From: Chloroflexota bacterium
Lineage (GTDB): Bacteria > Chloroflexota > Limnocylindria > Limnocylindrales > CSP1-4
Direction: 5' to 3'
Length of the DNA stretch: 64,000 bases
Assembly: GCA_019637815.1 (NCBI GenBank)
Contig: JAHBUZ010000017.1
Span: 1-64,000, forward strand
Of the stretch, positions 9,414-18,623 are shown piece after piece. The position numbers and the translations under genes are program-made. The notes below the pieces were generated by a model, which saw nothing but the letters and a program-made list of their open reading frames with translations, was not told the origin of the DNA and did no database searches. Positions within the stretch are counted from its first letter, which is position 1. Each line of letters opens with the position of its first letter.

Positions 9414-9528
9414 CCCTCCGAGTCGTTCCCGTGGCGGCACCCGGGCGAACCCTTGAACCGACCGGCCCCAGCGCCTATCATCCGGCCGAGTCCTGCAATC
9501 ATCACACCATTCGATCGGTAGCGTCCAG
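9414..9528. repeat. 115-bp regulatory repeat, copy A
   Basis: 115 bp that recur at 19625-19739 in the same orientation with only 4 mismatches by my alignment (111/115). Copy A lies between the divergent operons 9409(-) and 9656(+), and it even includes the Shine-Dalgarno sequence of the minus-strand DapA gene at its left edge. It contains a complete plus-strand promoter. The conservation covers spacer and downstream sequence as well, so it is a recent duplication or is held by gene conversion. Confidence 0.92.
9453..9481 (+). promoter_or_regulatory. Sigma70-type promoter of the Pot-type transporter operon
   Basis: TTGAAC (9453-9458), a 17-bp spacer and TATCAT (9476-9481), pointing toward the permease gene. 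The same hexamers and spacing occur in copy B of the repeat. It leaves a 5' leader of about 150 nt before the first translated codon. Confidence 0.7.
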
Positions 9529-9638
9529 TGCGCCGGACGGACAGGCAGAGCCGGGCGCCACTGGTCCATCATCGTTCCTGGAGGAACGCCTCCTCATCAC
9601 GGGTCGTCCACTACACGCCAGCTGAGGAGACGAGCTGT

Positions 9639-9662
9639 ATGACGGGCCACCAGCCGTGGTGA
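9639..9662 (+). CDS. Putative 7-aa coupled leader peptide (MTGHQPW)
   Basis: A good Shine-Dalgarno (GAGGAGA, 9624-9630) is placed 8 nt before ATG 9639, not before the permease start. The ATG opens a frame of only seven codons, whose TGA (9660-9662) overlaps the second of two in-frame GTG codons at which the permease can begin. Translation of the permease could thus depend on termination of this peptide. A one-base sequencing error joining the two frames is the simplest alternative. Confidence 0.4.
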   Translation: MTGHQPW

Positions 9663-10513
9663 CACGCCTGCCGGCCGGATCGCTGCGTCAGCTGGGGCCG
9701 GCCACCACCTTCTACGCCGTGTTCTTCGGCATCCCGCTGATGATCCTGTTCGTCCTCAGCTTCTGGACGCAGCAGGGCTTCGAGCGGGTGCCTGACCTGA
9801 CCCTCCGGAACTACCTGGACGGGCTGACCGACCGCCTTTACCTCCAGGTCTTCCTGCGCACCATCCTGGTCGGCCTCGTCACCAGCTTCATCGTGGTGCC
9901 GCTCGCCTATGTGATGGCCTACCTGATGCGGTTCACCTTCGAGCGCCGCGGCCAGCTGCTGCTGACCCTCGTCCTCATCTCCCTGTTCAGCGGCTACCTG
10001 GTGCGCATCTACGCGTGGCGCACGATCCTGGGCACGGGCGGCCTGCTCAACACGGCCCTCATGCACCTTGGCCTCATCGCCGAGCCCATCACGGCGCTCA
10101 TCTTCAGTCCCTGGGCGGTCATGATCACGCTCATCGGCCTGCTGCTGCCCCTCGCGCTGCTGCCCATCTGGTCGTCCATGGCGAACGTCTCGCGTGACCA
10201 CCTGGAGGCGGCCCGCGATCTGGGTGCGAACGGCTGGCGGCTGCATCGGACCGTGCTCCTGCCCATGGTCCTGCCGGGCGTCAGCACCGCGTTCGCGATC
10301 GCGTTCGTGCTGGCGGCGGGCGACTTCGTGGTGCCCGCGATGGTCGGCGGCACGTCCGGCGGGACCCTGGTGGGCAACCTCATCGCCAACCAGTTCCGGG
10401 GATCGGGCGCCGACTGGCCGCTGGGCGCCGCGCTCGCGTTCATGATCATGGCGCTCCTGGTGTTCGTGTATCTCATCAGCGTCCGGCTGCTGCGCTCGGT
10501 GGCACGGTGGTAG
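9656..10513 (+). CDS. ABC transporter permease, PotB type
   Basis: 285 aa inner-membrane protein with about six hydrophobic helices (for example AVFFGIPLMILFVLSF near the N-terminus and the LVFVYLISV segment at the C-terminus). The cytoplasmic EAA loop reads EAARDLGANGWRLHRTVLLP, the coupling helix that contacts the ATPase. PotB/ModB-like importers move polyamines, opines or related small solutes. The start is one of two adjacent GTG codons (9656 or 9659). Its stop overlaps the next permease start, and all four importer genes plus two hydrolases appear to be one transcript from the promoter at 9453-9481. Confidence 0.88.
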   Translation: MVTRLPAGSLRQLGPATTFYAVFFGIPLMILFVLSFWTQQGFERVPDLTLRNYLDGLTDRLYLQVFLRTILVGLVTSFIVVPLAYVMAYLMRFTFERRGQLLLTLVLISLFSGYLVRIYAWRTILGTGGLLNTALMHLGLIAEPITALIFSPWAVMITLIGLLLPLALLPIWSSMANVSRDHLEAARDLGANGWRLHRTVLLPMVLPGVSTAFAIAFVLAAGDFVVPAMVGGTSGGTLVGNLIANQFRGSGADWPLGAALAFMIMALLVFVYLISVRLLRSVARW

Positions 10514-11339
10514 GCGTCGGCCGCCGGTCCGTCGGTGCCGGCCATGACACCACGCGCGGTCCCGGGACGTCCGCCCGCTCCGTCTGGGCGGCCCGGCTGT
10601 TCATCGCCGTGGTGCTCGTCTATCTCTTCGCGCCGGTCGTGGTCACGGTGCTGTTCTCGTTCACGACATCGCGTCGGTTGAGCCTGCCCATCGAGGGCCT
10701 CACGCTCGACTGGTATCGCGAGGCGTTCGCCGACCCGCTGTTCACCTCGGCGCTCACCAACTCCCTGGTGCTCGCGGCGGTGACAGCCGTCGTGTCCGTG
10801 GTCCTGGGGGTGACCTTCTCGTTCGGCCTGGCTCGCCTCGGTCGGCGCGCCCGGGGTCCCCTGCTGACGGCCAGCCTGCTCCCGGCGGCCGTGCCTGCGC
10901 TGGTGATGGGGATCGCGCTCGCGGTCTTCTTCACGGCGCTCGGCCGTCCGCCGGGGCTCCCCAACGCGGCGATCGGGCACATCCTCGTGGCGCTGCCCTT
11001 CGTCATCCTCACGTTGAACGCGCGTCTCGAGACTTTCGACTTCAGCGTCACGGAGGCTGCCCGGGACCTGGGCGCGTCACCACTGCGGACGTTCCGGGAC
11101 ATCACCCTGCCCATCATCCGGCCGTCCGTCATCGGCGCGGCACTGCTCGCGATGGCCCTGTCCATCGACGAGTTCGTGGTCACCTGGTTCACGGTCGGCA
11201 ACCAGCAGACGTTGCCGGTCCTCATCTGGGGGCTGCTGCGGCGGGGCATCGACCCGACCGTGAACGCGCTGGCCACCGTGGTCCTGGTGGCCCTCGTGTG
11301 CCTCGTGGTCCTGTCCAATCTGCTGTCCAGGAGACGTCG

Positions 11340-11343
<4 letters not shown>
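10507..11343 (+). CDS. ABC transporter permease, PotC type
   Basis: 278 aa. After a basic, unstructured N-terminus of about 25 residues come six predicted helices and the EAA loop EAARDLGASPLRTFRDITLP, giving the second half of a heterodimeric permease with the preceding gene. GTG 10507 overlaps the upstream TAG. The C-terminus (VVLSNLLSRRRR) is positively charged, as expected on the cytoplasmic face. Its stop overlaps the ATPase gene as ATGA. Confidence 0.88.
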
Positions 11344-12470
<1,127 letters not shown>

Positions 12471-12569
12471 CGGGACGATCTGCATCGGGATCCGGGCGCA
12501 TGACGCGCTCCACGACCACGACCACGACGCGGGTCATCACGACCCGTCGACAGCGGGAGAGACACGGAG

Positions 12570-13712
12570 ATGGACGATCGCATCAGGACGTTGTACGACG
12601 CTCGGCTGGACCGCCGGACCTTCCTCCAGGGCACGGCAGGCGCGGTGGCGCTGAGCGTGCTCGGTCCCCGACTCGTGACGCGTGGTCAGAGCCTGGGTGG
12701 ACAGCTCAACTTCATCGGCTACGACGGCGAGGACGCCCGCAACGTGGCCAAGCCGTTCTTCGAGGCGAATGGCATCCAGGTCAACCCGACGTTCATCGCG
12801 GACGCGTTCGAGCCGTTGACGCGGTTCCAGACCGGTGGCCGTGGCCAGATGGACATCGTCTCGGACAACAAGGACTTCATGCGCGCGGTGCTCGACGGAG
12901 GCGTCGAGTTCTTCATGCCCCTCGATCTCACGCGCATCCCCAACGCGGCCGGCCTGTTCGAGGGCCTCAAGACCCCGTCGTGGCTCTATCGCGACGGCGT
13001 CACCTACGGCATCCCGCTCATCTGGGGTGACGAGCCGTGCGTCTTCGACCCGGCCGTGTGGGACGGCCCGCCGGCCAGGTACACCGACTTCGCGGACCCG
13101 TCCTGGGCGGGTGCCCTGGTCCTCGTGGACGACCCGATCGCGAACACCTGGCTCTGGGCCACGTCCCTGGGGTTCGAGCAGCCGAACCGACTGACCCAGG
13201 CGCAGCTCGACCAGACCATCGACGAGATGCTCAAGACCAAGCCCAACGTGGTGACCTTCGCTGCCACGCTCGGTGACCAGGCGGATGTGCTCATCCGGGG
13301 CGATGCGACCATGGCCGTCGGCGGCTGGGCGTACCAGATCCTCATCGCGAGGGAGAAGGGGGTCACCCTCAGCTCCGCCTCGCCGGCCACGGACGGGACC
13401 TTCTTCTGGTCGGACGCCTACTCCATCGCCCTCGACGCGCCGAACCTGGACAACGCCTACGCGTTCATCGACTTCATGATGTCCCCCGAGGCGAACGCGG
13501 CCATCGCGTCGGAGCTGGGCTCCGCCTGCACCATCGAGGCGGCGCTGCCGCTGGTCGACCCGCTGGTGGCGGCGCTGTACCCCTACGACGAGGTGCGGGC
13601 GCCCGGCGGCGTCCTGGATACCCAGGTCGTGTCGCCGCCGACCGAGGACGACGGCGACATCGTGGGCGTCGCCAGGTGGCAGGAGGCGTGGCAGCGCTTC
13701 AAGCTCAGCTGA
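12570..13712 (+). CDS. Tat-exported substrate-binding protein, PotD/PotF type
   Basis: 380 aa. The N-terminus has a twin-arginine signal (DRRTFLQGTAGAVAL, residues 14-28), so the protein is exported folded and should sit outside the membrane. The mature part is a two-lobed periplasmic-binding protein of the spermidine/putrescine class (QLNFIGYDGEDARN, then MDIVSDNKDF, later AVGGWAYQ). The family binds polyamines, opines, amino-sugars and other small cationic or zwitterionic solutes; the ligand here is unknown. ATG 12570 follows an ACGGAG site. A strong hairpin downstream separates it from the hydrolase genes. Confidence 0.88.
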   Translation: MDDRIRTLYDARLDRRTFLQGTAGAVALSVLGPRLVTRGQSLGGQLNFIGYDGEDARNVAKPFFEANGIQVNPTFIADAFEPLTRFQTGGRGQMDIVSDNKDFMRAVLDGGVEFFMPLDLTRIPNAAGLFEGLKTPSWLYRDGVTYGIPLIWGDEPCVFDPAVWDGPPARYTDFADPSWAGALVLVDDPIANTWLWATSLGFEQPNRLTQAQLDQTIDEMLKTKPNVVTFAATLGDQADVLIRGDATMAVGGWAYQILIAREKGVTLSSASPATDGTFFWSDAYSIALDAPNLDNAYAFIDFMMSPEANAAIASELGSACTIEAALPLVDPLVAALYPYDEVRAPGGVLDTQVVSPPTEDDGDIVGVARWQEAWQRFKLS

Positions 13713-13724
13713 CCCAGGCACATC

Positions 13725-13750
13725 CATGGGCGGCGGGAACGCCGCCCATG
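13725..13750 (+). terminator. 11-bp perfect hairpin with GGAA loop after the binding-protein gene
   Basis: Perfect inverted repeat: CATGGGCGGCG, loop GGAA, then its complement. There is no T-run, so it is more likely an mRNA-stabilising or attenuating stem that lets the binding protein be made in excess over the hydrolases than a full terminator. Its presence argues against a hydrolase start at ATG 13726, which lies in the stem. Confidence 0.7.
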
Positions 13751-13782
13751 CCATCCCACACCGCCTTCCCGAGAGGTATGCC

Positions 13783-15243
13783 GTGTCCGGCGCCACGCCC
13801 CCCACCCCCGTCGACCTGCTCATCCGCCATGCGTACCTCATCACCATGGATGACGCCGGCACGCAGATCGCGGACGGCGCGGTGGCGGTCACCGGCCGTC
13901 GCATCAGCCATGTCGGGCCGGATGCCGAGGTGACCGGCCGGGTCACGGCGACCCGGACCATCGACGCGAAGGGCGGGCCCATCCACCCGGGCATGGTGGA
14001 GACCCACCTCCACGCCTCGTACCAGACGTTCCGGAGCGTGGTCCCCGACCTGATCCGGGAGGTGGACACCTTCCCGACCGTCGAGCAGAAGTTCTACGAC
14101 GTGGTCACCTCGGAGGACGAGGAGCTCGCGGGCCTGCTCGCCTCGATGGAGATGGTGCGCAACGGCACGACCTGCTTCCTGGAGGCGGGCACCTTCCTGT
14201 TCCCCGACGCGGGCGCCGCGGCCGCATCCACCGTGGGCATCCGGGCGCTCCTGGGCGACGTCTGCATCAACGACCAGCCGGGTGGCTTCGCCCAGGGCAA
14301 GGAGGCACGCGCCCAGGGGTCCGGGTTCATCACGCGCGCTCCGTATGACCTCGACTCCGCGCTCGCGATCCTGGGCACGCAGCTCGCCCGCAACGCGGAC
14401 CCGGACGCGCTGGTCCGGGGGCACATCGCGGTGATGGGGCTGGGCACGGCCTCCCAGGCGCTCCTGCTGGAAGCCAAGCGTCTCGCGCGGGATGCGGGCG
14501 TCGTGCTCAACATGCACCACGCCTACTCCGTGGCGGACACCGACGCCGATCGCGCCCGTTACGGCAAGGACCCGGTGCTGCACCTGGCGGAGATCGGGGT
14601 GATCGACCGCTCGACCACCCTGGGCCACGCCAACCACCTCACGGACGCGGAGACCGAGGTGCTCCTCGAGACCGGTGCGAGTCTCGCCTGGGCGCCCGCC
14701 GCGAGCATGATGTGGGGCCACGGCGGCACGCTCCACGGACGCCATGCCGAGCTCTGGCGGCGGGGCGCGAACATCGGCCTGGGGTCCGATTCCGCGAACT
14801 GGAGCAACGACTTCGACCTGTTCCGGCAGGCCAACCTCGCGGTGCTCACCGCACGCGACGCCCACGAGGACCGGACCTATCTGCTGGCCGAGGACGGCCT
14901 CCGGATGGCGACGCGCGGTGGCGCCCGAGCGGCGGGCATGGAGGACACCATCGGCTCGATCGAGGTGGGCAGGAAGGCGGACCTGGTGCTGCACACCCTG
15001 GACCGGCCGGAGATGCGGCCCACGTCCGACATGGTCCGCAACCTGGTCTTCTCCAGTCGCGCCAAGTCCATCCGGTCGGTGGTCATCGATGGCCGGGTGG
15101 TGCTGGATGACGGGGTCTTCCCGCACCTGGACGAGCCGGCCCTGCTCGCGCGGATCGACGAGGGCGCGCACGCCCTGTGGGACCGCATGGGCTACACGCC
15201 CTTCAGCGAGCGTGTCGACCGGCGCGCGCACGACCGCGCCTGA
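13783..15243 (+). CDS. TRZ/ATZ-type metal-dependent amidohydrolase/deaminase 1
   Basis: 486 aa. Zn ligands: H75 and H77 (VETHLHAS), H245/H246 (NMHHAYS), H282/H285 (GHANHLTD) and catalytic D336 (GLGSDSANW). N- and C-terminal beta-sandwich strands (DLLIRHAYLITMDDAG; ADLVLHTLDRPEM) flank the barrel. The family deaminates or dechlorinates N-heterocycles such as triazines, cytosine and S-adenosylhomocysteine. Start GTG 13783 has GAGAGGT 5 nt upstream; the upstream ATG 13726 is in a hairpin. It sits directly behind a Pot-type importer, so the imported compound is its likely substrate. Confidence 0.85.
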   Translation: MSGATPPTPVDLLIRHAYLITMDDAGTQIADGAVAVTGRRISHVGPDAEVTGRVTATRTIDAKGGPIHPGMVETHLHASYQTFRSVVPDLIREVDTFPTVEQKFYDVVTSEDEELAGLLASMEMVRNGTTCFLEAGTFLFPDAGAAAASTVGIRALLGDVCINDQPGGFAQGKEARAQGSGFITRAPYDLDSALAILGTQLARNADPDALVRGHIAVMGLGTASQALLLEAKRLARDAGVVLNMHHAYSVADTDADRARYGKDPVLHLAEIGVIDRSTTLGHANHLTDAETEVLLETGASLAWAPAASMMWGHGGTLHGRHAELWRRGANIGLGSDSANWSNDFDLFRQANLAVLTARDAHEDRTYLLAEDGLRMATRGGARAAGMEDTIGSIEVGRKADLVLHTLDRPEMRPTSDMVRNLVFSSRAKSIRSVVIDGRVVLDDGVFPHLDEPALLARIDEGAHALWDRMGYTPFSERVDRRAHDRA

Positions 15244-16718
15244 TGGACACGCACGGGCCGACGGACACGAGCGACACCACACCGGTGGACCTGCTCATCC
15301 GGCACGCCCACATCATCACCATGGATGACGCCGGGACGCGCATCCCGGACGGGGCGGTGGCGATCGCCGGCAACCGCATCAGCCACGTGGGCCCGGACGC
15401 GGACGTGGCAACGAAGATCGTCGCGGCGCGCACCATCGATGCGCGAGGTGGCCCGCTCCATCCCGGCCTGGTGGAGACCCACCTCCACGCCTCGTTCCAG
15501 TCGATCCGGGGTGTCCACCTCGAGGACACCATCGAGGACGACATCCTGGACGCGTTCTACCTGCCCTGGTTCGACGTCGTCACCTCCGAGGAGGAGGGCT
15601 CGGCGTGTCTCCTCGCCTCGCTGGAGATGATCCGCAACGGGACGACCTGCTTCATGGAGGCGGGCACCGTGCTGGATACCGAGGCGGCCGCCAGCGCGGC
15701 GCGGACCGTGGGCATCCGGGCGGTCCTGGGCGATCCGTTCATCTGGGACCGTCCCGCGTCGGTCGTCCAGGGCAAGGCATCCCTGGAGACGGCGCGCCGG
15801 ACGGAACGGCCGCGTGTGCAGCGGGCGCCGCAGGACCTGGAGGACGCGCTCGCCGTGCTCGGCGGCGAGCTGCGCCGCAACGAGGATCCCGAGGCCCTCG
15901 TGACCGGGCATATCGCGGTCAACGGGCTGGGCACCGCGTCCGAGGCCCTGCTGGTGGAGGCGAAACGCGTCGCGCGTGCAGCGGGCGTGACCCTGGACAT
16001 GCATCACGCGTACAGCCCCGCGGACACCGCGGCGGACCGTGACCGCTACGGTCGGGACCCGCTCATCCATCTGGCCGAGCTGGGCATCCTCGACAGCCAC
16101 ACGACGCTCGCCCACGCGAACCACCTCACGGACGTGGAAGCGGACCTGGTCGTGGAGACCGGCGTGAATCTCGCCTGGGCACCCGCCGCGAGCATGCTCT
16201 GGGGCCATGGCGGGACGCTCCACGGACGACACGCGGAGATCTGGCGACGGGGCGGGAACATCGGCCTCGGATCGGACTCCGCGAACTGGAGCAACGACTT
16301 CGACCTGTTCAAGCAGGCGATGCTGGCGCTGCTGACCGCCCGCGATGTCCACCAGGACCGCACGTATCTGGTAGCGGACGACGTGTTGCGCATGGCCACC
16401 CGTGGCGGCGCGCGAGCGGTCGGCCTGGAGGACCGGATCGGCTCCATCGAGGTCGGCAAGAAGGCCGACCTGGTCCTCCACACCCTCGACCGACCGGAGC
16501 TCCGCCCGGTGACGGACATGGTGCGCAACCTGGTCCATGCCGCTCGATCCAAGTCGGTGCGCACGGTGGTGGTGGACGGCCGGGTGGTGCTGGATGACGG
16601 GGTCTTCCCGCACCTGGACGAACCGGCGCTGCTGGCCCGCATCGACGAGCGTGCACAGGCGATGCTGCGCCGGATGGGTCAACAGGCGCTGCCCGACCCG
16701 ATGCCCGGCCGCCGATGA
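15243..16718 (+). CDS. TRZ/ATZ-type metal-dependent amidohydrolase/deaminase 2
   Basis: 491 aa tandem paralogue of the preceding gene, with long shared stretches such as GHGGTLHGRHAE and GSDSANWSNDFDLF. The ligand set is the same (VETHLHAS, MHHAYS, AHANHLTD, GSDS). The most divergent part is the segment after the first barrel strand (residues 80-110 and 160-190 region), which usually shapes the active-site mouth. ATG 15243 shares its A with the preceding TGA (TGATG), so the pair is translationally coupled. A heteromeric enzyme or two related substrates are both possible. Confidence 0.85.
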   Translation: MDTHGPTDTSDTTPVDLLIRHAHIITMDDAGTRIPDGAVAIAGNRISHVGPDADVATKIVAARTIDARGGPLHPGLVETHLHASFQSIRGVHLEDTIEDDILDAFYLPWFDVVTSEEEGSACLLASLEMIRNGTTCFMEAGTVLDTEAAASAARTVGIRAVLGDPFIWDRPASVVQGKASLETARRTERPRVQRAPQDLEDALAVLGGELRRNEDPEALVTGHIAVNGLGTASEALLVEAKRVARAAGVTLDMHHAYSPADTAADRDRYGRDPLIHLAELGILDSHTTLAHANHLTDVEADLVVETGVNLAWAPAASMLWGHGGTLHGRHAEIWRRGGNIGLGSDSANWSNDFDLFKQAMLALLTARDVHQDRTYLVADDVLRMATRGGARAVGLEDRIGSIEVGKKADLVLHTLDRPELRPVTDMVRNLVHAARSKSVRTVVVDGRVVLDDGVFPHLDEPALLARIDERAQAMLRRMGQQALPDPMPGRR

Positions 16719-16743
16719 CGCGCGAGGGCGGGCGAGGGTCCCG

Positions 16744-18033
16744 TCAGGGATCCGTCGGCGCCGGTGGCAGGGGGCCGCGCAACACCTCCCGATACACCGT
16801 GACCGCCCGCTCCAGCTGGTCGATGGCGACCCACTCATCCGCAGCATGGGCCTGTGCGATGTCACCGGGGCCCAGCACCAACGCGGGGATGCCGAGGGCG
16901 CCGAGGTCGGCGGCATCCGTGCCGTACGCCACCCCGACACCCTCCGGGTCGAGACCCAGTCGCGCGAGCGTCGCACCCACGATCGTGGCCCATGACGCGT
17001 TCGTATCGGGGTCCAGGCAGCCATGGATGACCGGGTCGGTGAGCTCCACCTCCAGCATCGGGTCAGCCGACCGCATCCGGTCCAGGAACGCCACCAGGTC
17101 CGCCATCACCGCCTGACCGGATTCCCCGGGCACGGTGCGCCGGTCCACGTGGATCTCGCACGCGGCGGGGATGATGTTCACCTGCTCGCCGCCGCGGATG
17201 ACATTGACGCTGCCCACGGCGGCTCCGGTCAGCGGATGCGAGGCCGTGATGGCCGGGAACATCTCCTCCTCCAGCGACCGGACGATGGGCAGCATCGCGC
17301 TGATCGCCGAGCGCCCCAGACCGGGGTCCGAGGAGTGCGCCGCGATGCCCCGCGTCCGGATGACGGCCCGGACCAGGCCGTTGTGCGCCACGACCATCCG
17401 CAACCGTGTCGGCTCACCCGAGATGACCGCCGCGGGTCGCCACGGCAGCGTCGCGAGATGGGTGTCCAGGAACCGCCGGATGCCGGCCCGGGTGATCTCC
17501 TCATCCACCGTGAACAGCACGGCGCCATTCACCGCCGCGGGCTGTCCGGCGAGCGTCCGAGCGTGCGCCGCGAGCGCGACGAGCATCGCGGCGCCGCTGG
17601 CCTTCGCGTCGCACGCGCCCCGGCCATGGATCCTTCCCGGCGTCCCGGTGGCTTCGAACGGCGGGACGGACATGCCCTCGACGCCCACCGTGTCGACATG
17701 GCATTCCAGCAGCAGCCAGGGCCCCTCCACGGTGACCGGCGCGGTCACCAGCAGGTCATCCGCCTCGCCGGCCACCGGCAACCGCTCGGTCACCAGGCCC
17801 AGCCGACCCGCGACCCGCTCCAGCAGGTCGATCATGCCCGACTCCGCGGCCGCCCGGCCGCTGATGTGTCGGTTCACCGAGTCGACCCCGATCATGGCAC
17901 CCAGCAACGCACGGACGTCCGCCATCCGGGGGTCGTCCAGGCCCGACCCGGGGTCAGCCAGATCCGGACCGGAGCCAGCCAGGCCAGACCCGGAGTCAGC
18001 CAGACCCGGACCGTCGGTCACGGGATGATCCAT
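16744..18033 (-). CDS. M20-family metallopeptidase (ArgE/DapE/CPG2-like)
   Basis: 429 aa from ATG 18033. Metal-site motifs: LLLECHVDTVG (His and Asp ligands), GRGACDAKASGA (bridging Asp), TVDEEI (catalytic Glu pair), and a C-terminal GDIAQAHAADEW (His). The dimerisation domain contains the IAAHSSDP motif. It hydrolyses an N-acyl or peptide-like amide in the cytosol. The canonical family N-terminus begins at MADVRALL (ATG 17925). The 36 residues before it are Gly/Asp-rich heptad repeats encoded by a 21-bp tandem repeat, so 17925 is a serious alternative start; neither has a clear ribosome site. Confidence 0.83.
   Translation of the reverse strand: MDHPVTDGPGLADSGSGLAGSGPDLADPGSGLDDPRMADVRALLGAMIGVDSVNRHISGRAAAESGMIDLLERVAGRLGLVTERLPVAGEADDLLVTAPVTVEGPWLLLECHVDTVGVEGMSVPPFEATGTPGRIHGRGACDAKASGAAMLVALAAHARTLAGQPAAVNGAVLFTVDEEITRAGIRRFLDTHLATLPWRPAAVISGEPTRLRMVVAHNGLVRAVIRTRGIAAHSSDPGLGRSAISAMLPIVRSLEEEMFPAITASHPLTGAAVGSVNVIRGGEQVNIIPAACEIHVDRRTVPGESGQAVMADLVAFLDRMRSADPMLEVELTDPVIHGCLDPDTNASWATIVGATLARLGLDPEGVGVAYGTDAADLGALGIPALVLGPGDIAQAHAADEWVAIDQLERAVTVYREVLRGPLPPAPTDP
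17938..18006. repeat. 21-bp imperfect tandem repeat (about 3.3 units) at the M20 gene start
   Basis: On the minus strand it encodes seven-residue units of the type GLADSGS, GLAGSGP and DLADPGS. Unit boundaries fall on codons, so the reading frame stays open across copy-number changes. Either an N-terminal low-complexity tail or, if translation starts at 17925, untranslated leader. Confidence 0.75.
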
Positions 18034-18058
18034 GCCGGTGCGCGCACGTGATCCCTGC

Positions 18059-18367
18059 TCAGTCCAGGCGGAAGACCTCCACCAGCGGGGTGACCCCGTC
18101 GGTGGCGACCTCCGGCAGGAACAGCTCCCGCATCCGTGCCCGCCACCTCCTGGTGGCCTCGGCGTCACCCTCGATGCGCGCCGCTTCCTCTGGGTCGTCG
18201 CACTCGTACTGGGCGAAGACGCGGTCCTCGAACAGCCAGATCGAGTAGTCGCGGATCCCGGCGGCCCGGATCGCCGCCAGCGCGTCCGGCCACACCTCCG
18301 CGTGCGCTGCCACGTACTCGTCGATCCGGTCCGGGCGCAGCCGGGCGGTCCAGGCGACACGAGCCAT
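18059..18367 (-). CDS. L-rhamnose mutarotase (RhaM) family protein
   Basis: 102 aa, the usual RhaM length. Family features: an early Arg-rich strand (WTARLRPDRIDEYVAAH), AEVWPDALAAIRAAGIRDYSIW (the WP and YSIW landmarks) and a late EVFRLD end. RhaM interconverts alpha and beta anomers of L-rhamnose; relatives act on fucose. Start ATG 18367 is preceded by GGGAGG 7 nt upstream, better than the in-frame ATG 18382. It is head of a two-gene minus operon with the M20 peptidase (25-bp gap). In this sugar-acid region it supports a deoxy-sugar substrate, but no other rha gene is present. Confidence 0.82.
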   Translation of the reverse strand: MARVAWTARLRPDRIDEYVAAHAEVWPDALAAIRAAGIRDYSIWLFEDRVFAQYECDDPEEAARIEGDAEATRRWRARMRELFLPEVATDGVTPLVEVFRLD

Positions 18368-18623
18368 CGGTGATCCTCCCATGCGCGGTCTGACGGCCCG
18401 ATCCGATGGCGGGATCCCATCGACGGCGGATCCCGGTGCGCGGCCGTTCGTCGGATGATGCCCCGCCGCCCTGCGGCGTGCAGGCCGTGCGGCGAGCGGA
18501 CGGACCCTGACGGATCGCGCCGCCCACGGGCCACGGCTGGTGGATACTGCGTGTCATCGAGGCGGAGGAGGATGGGGGCACGGTGATCGATCGCGACGTC
18601 GCGCTGGTCGTGGACACCCCGGT
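18368..18623. other. Divergent intergenic region (256 bp)
   Basis: Lies between rhaM-like (-) and the oxidoreductase (+). It holds an inverted repeat CGATGG-N7-CCATCG at 18404-18422, which could be an operator. A purine-rich stretch (GGCGGAGGAGGATGGGGG, 18561-18578) precedes a 14-codon frame (GTG 18583 to TGA 18627) that overlaps the oxidoreductase ATG. I see no convincing -35/-10 pair. Confidence 0.4.

Noticed and set aside
9409..9505. N-terminal extension of the DapA gene to 9505
   Set aside because: It translates the duplicated promoter block; a good ribosome site precedes ATG 9409.
12500..12569. His/Thr-rich frame from CCACGA-type repeats before the binding-protein gene
   Set aside because: Too short, overlaps the ribosome site of the next gene, and the repeat alone explains the composition.
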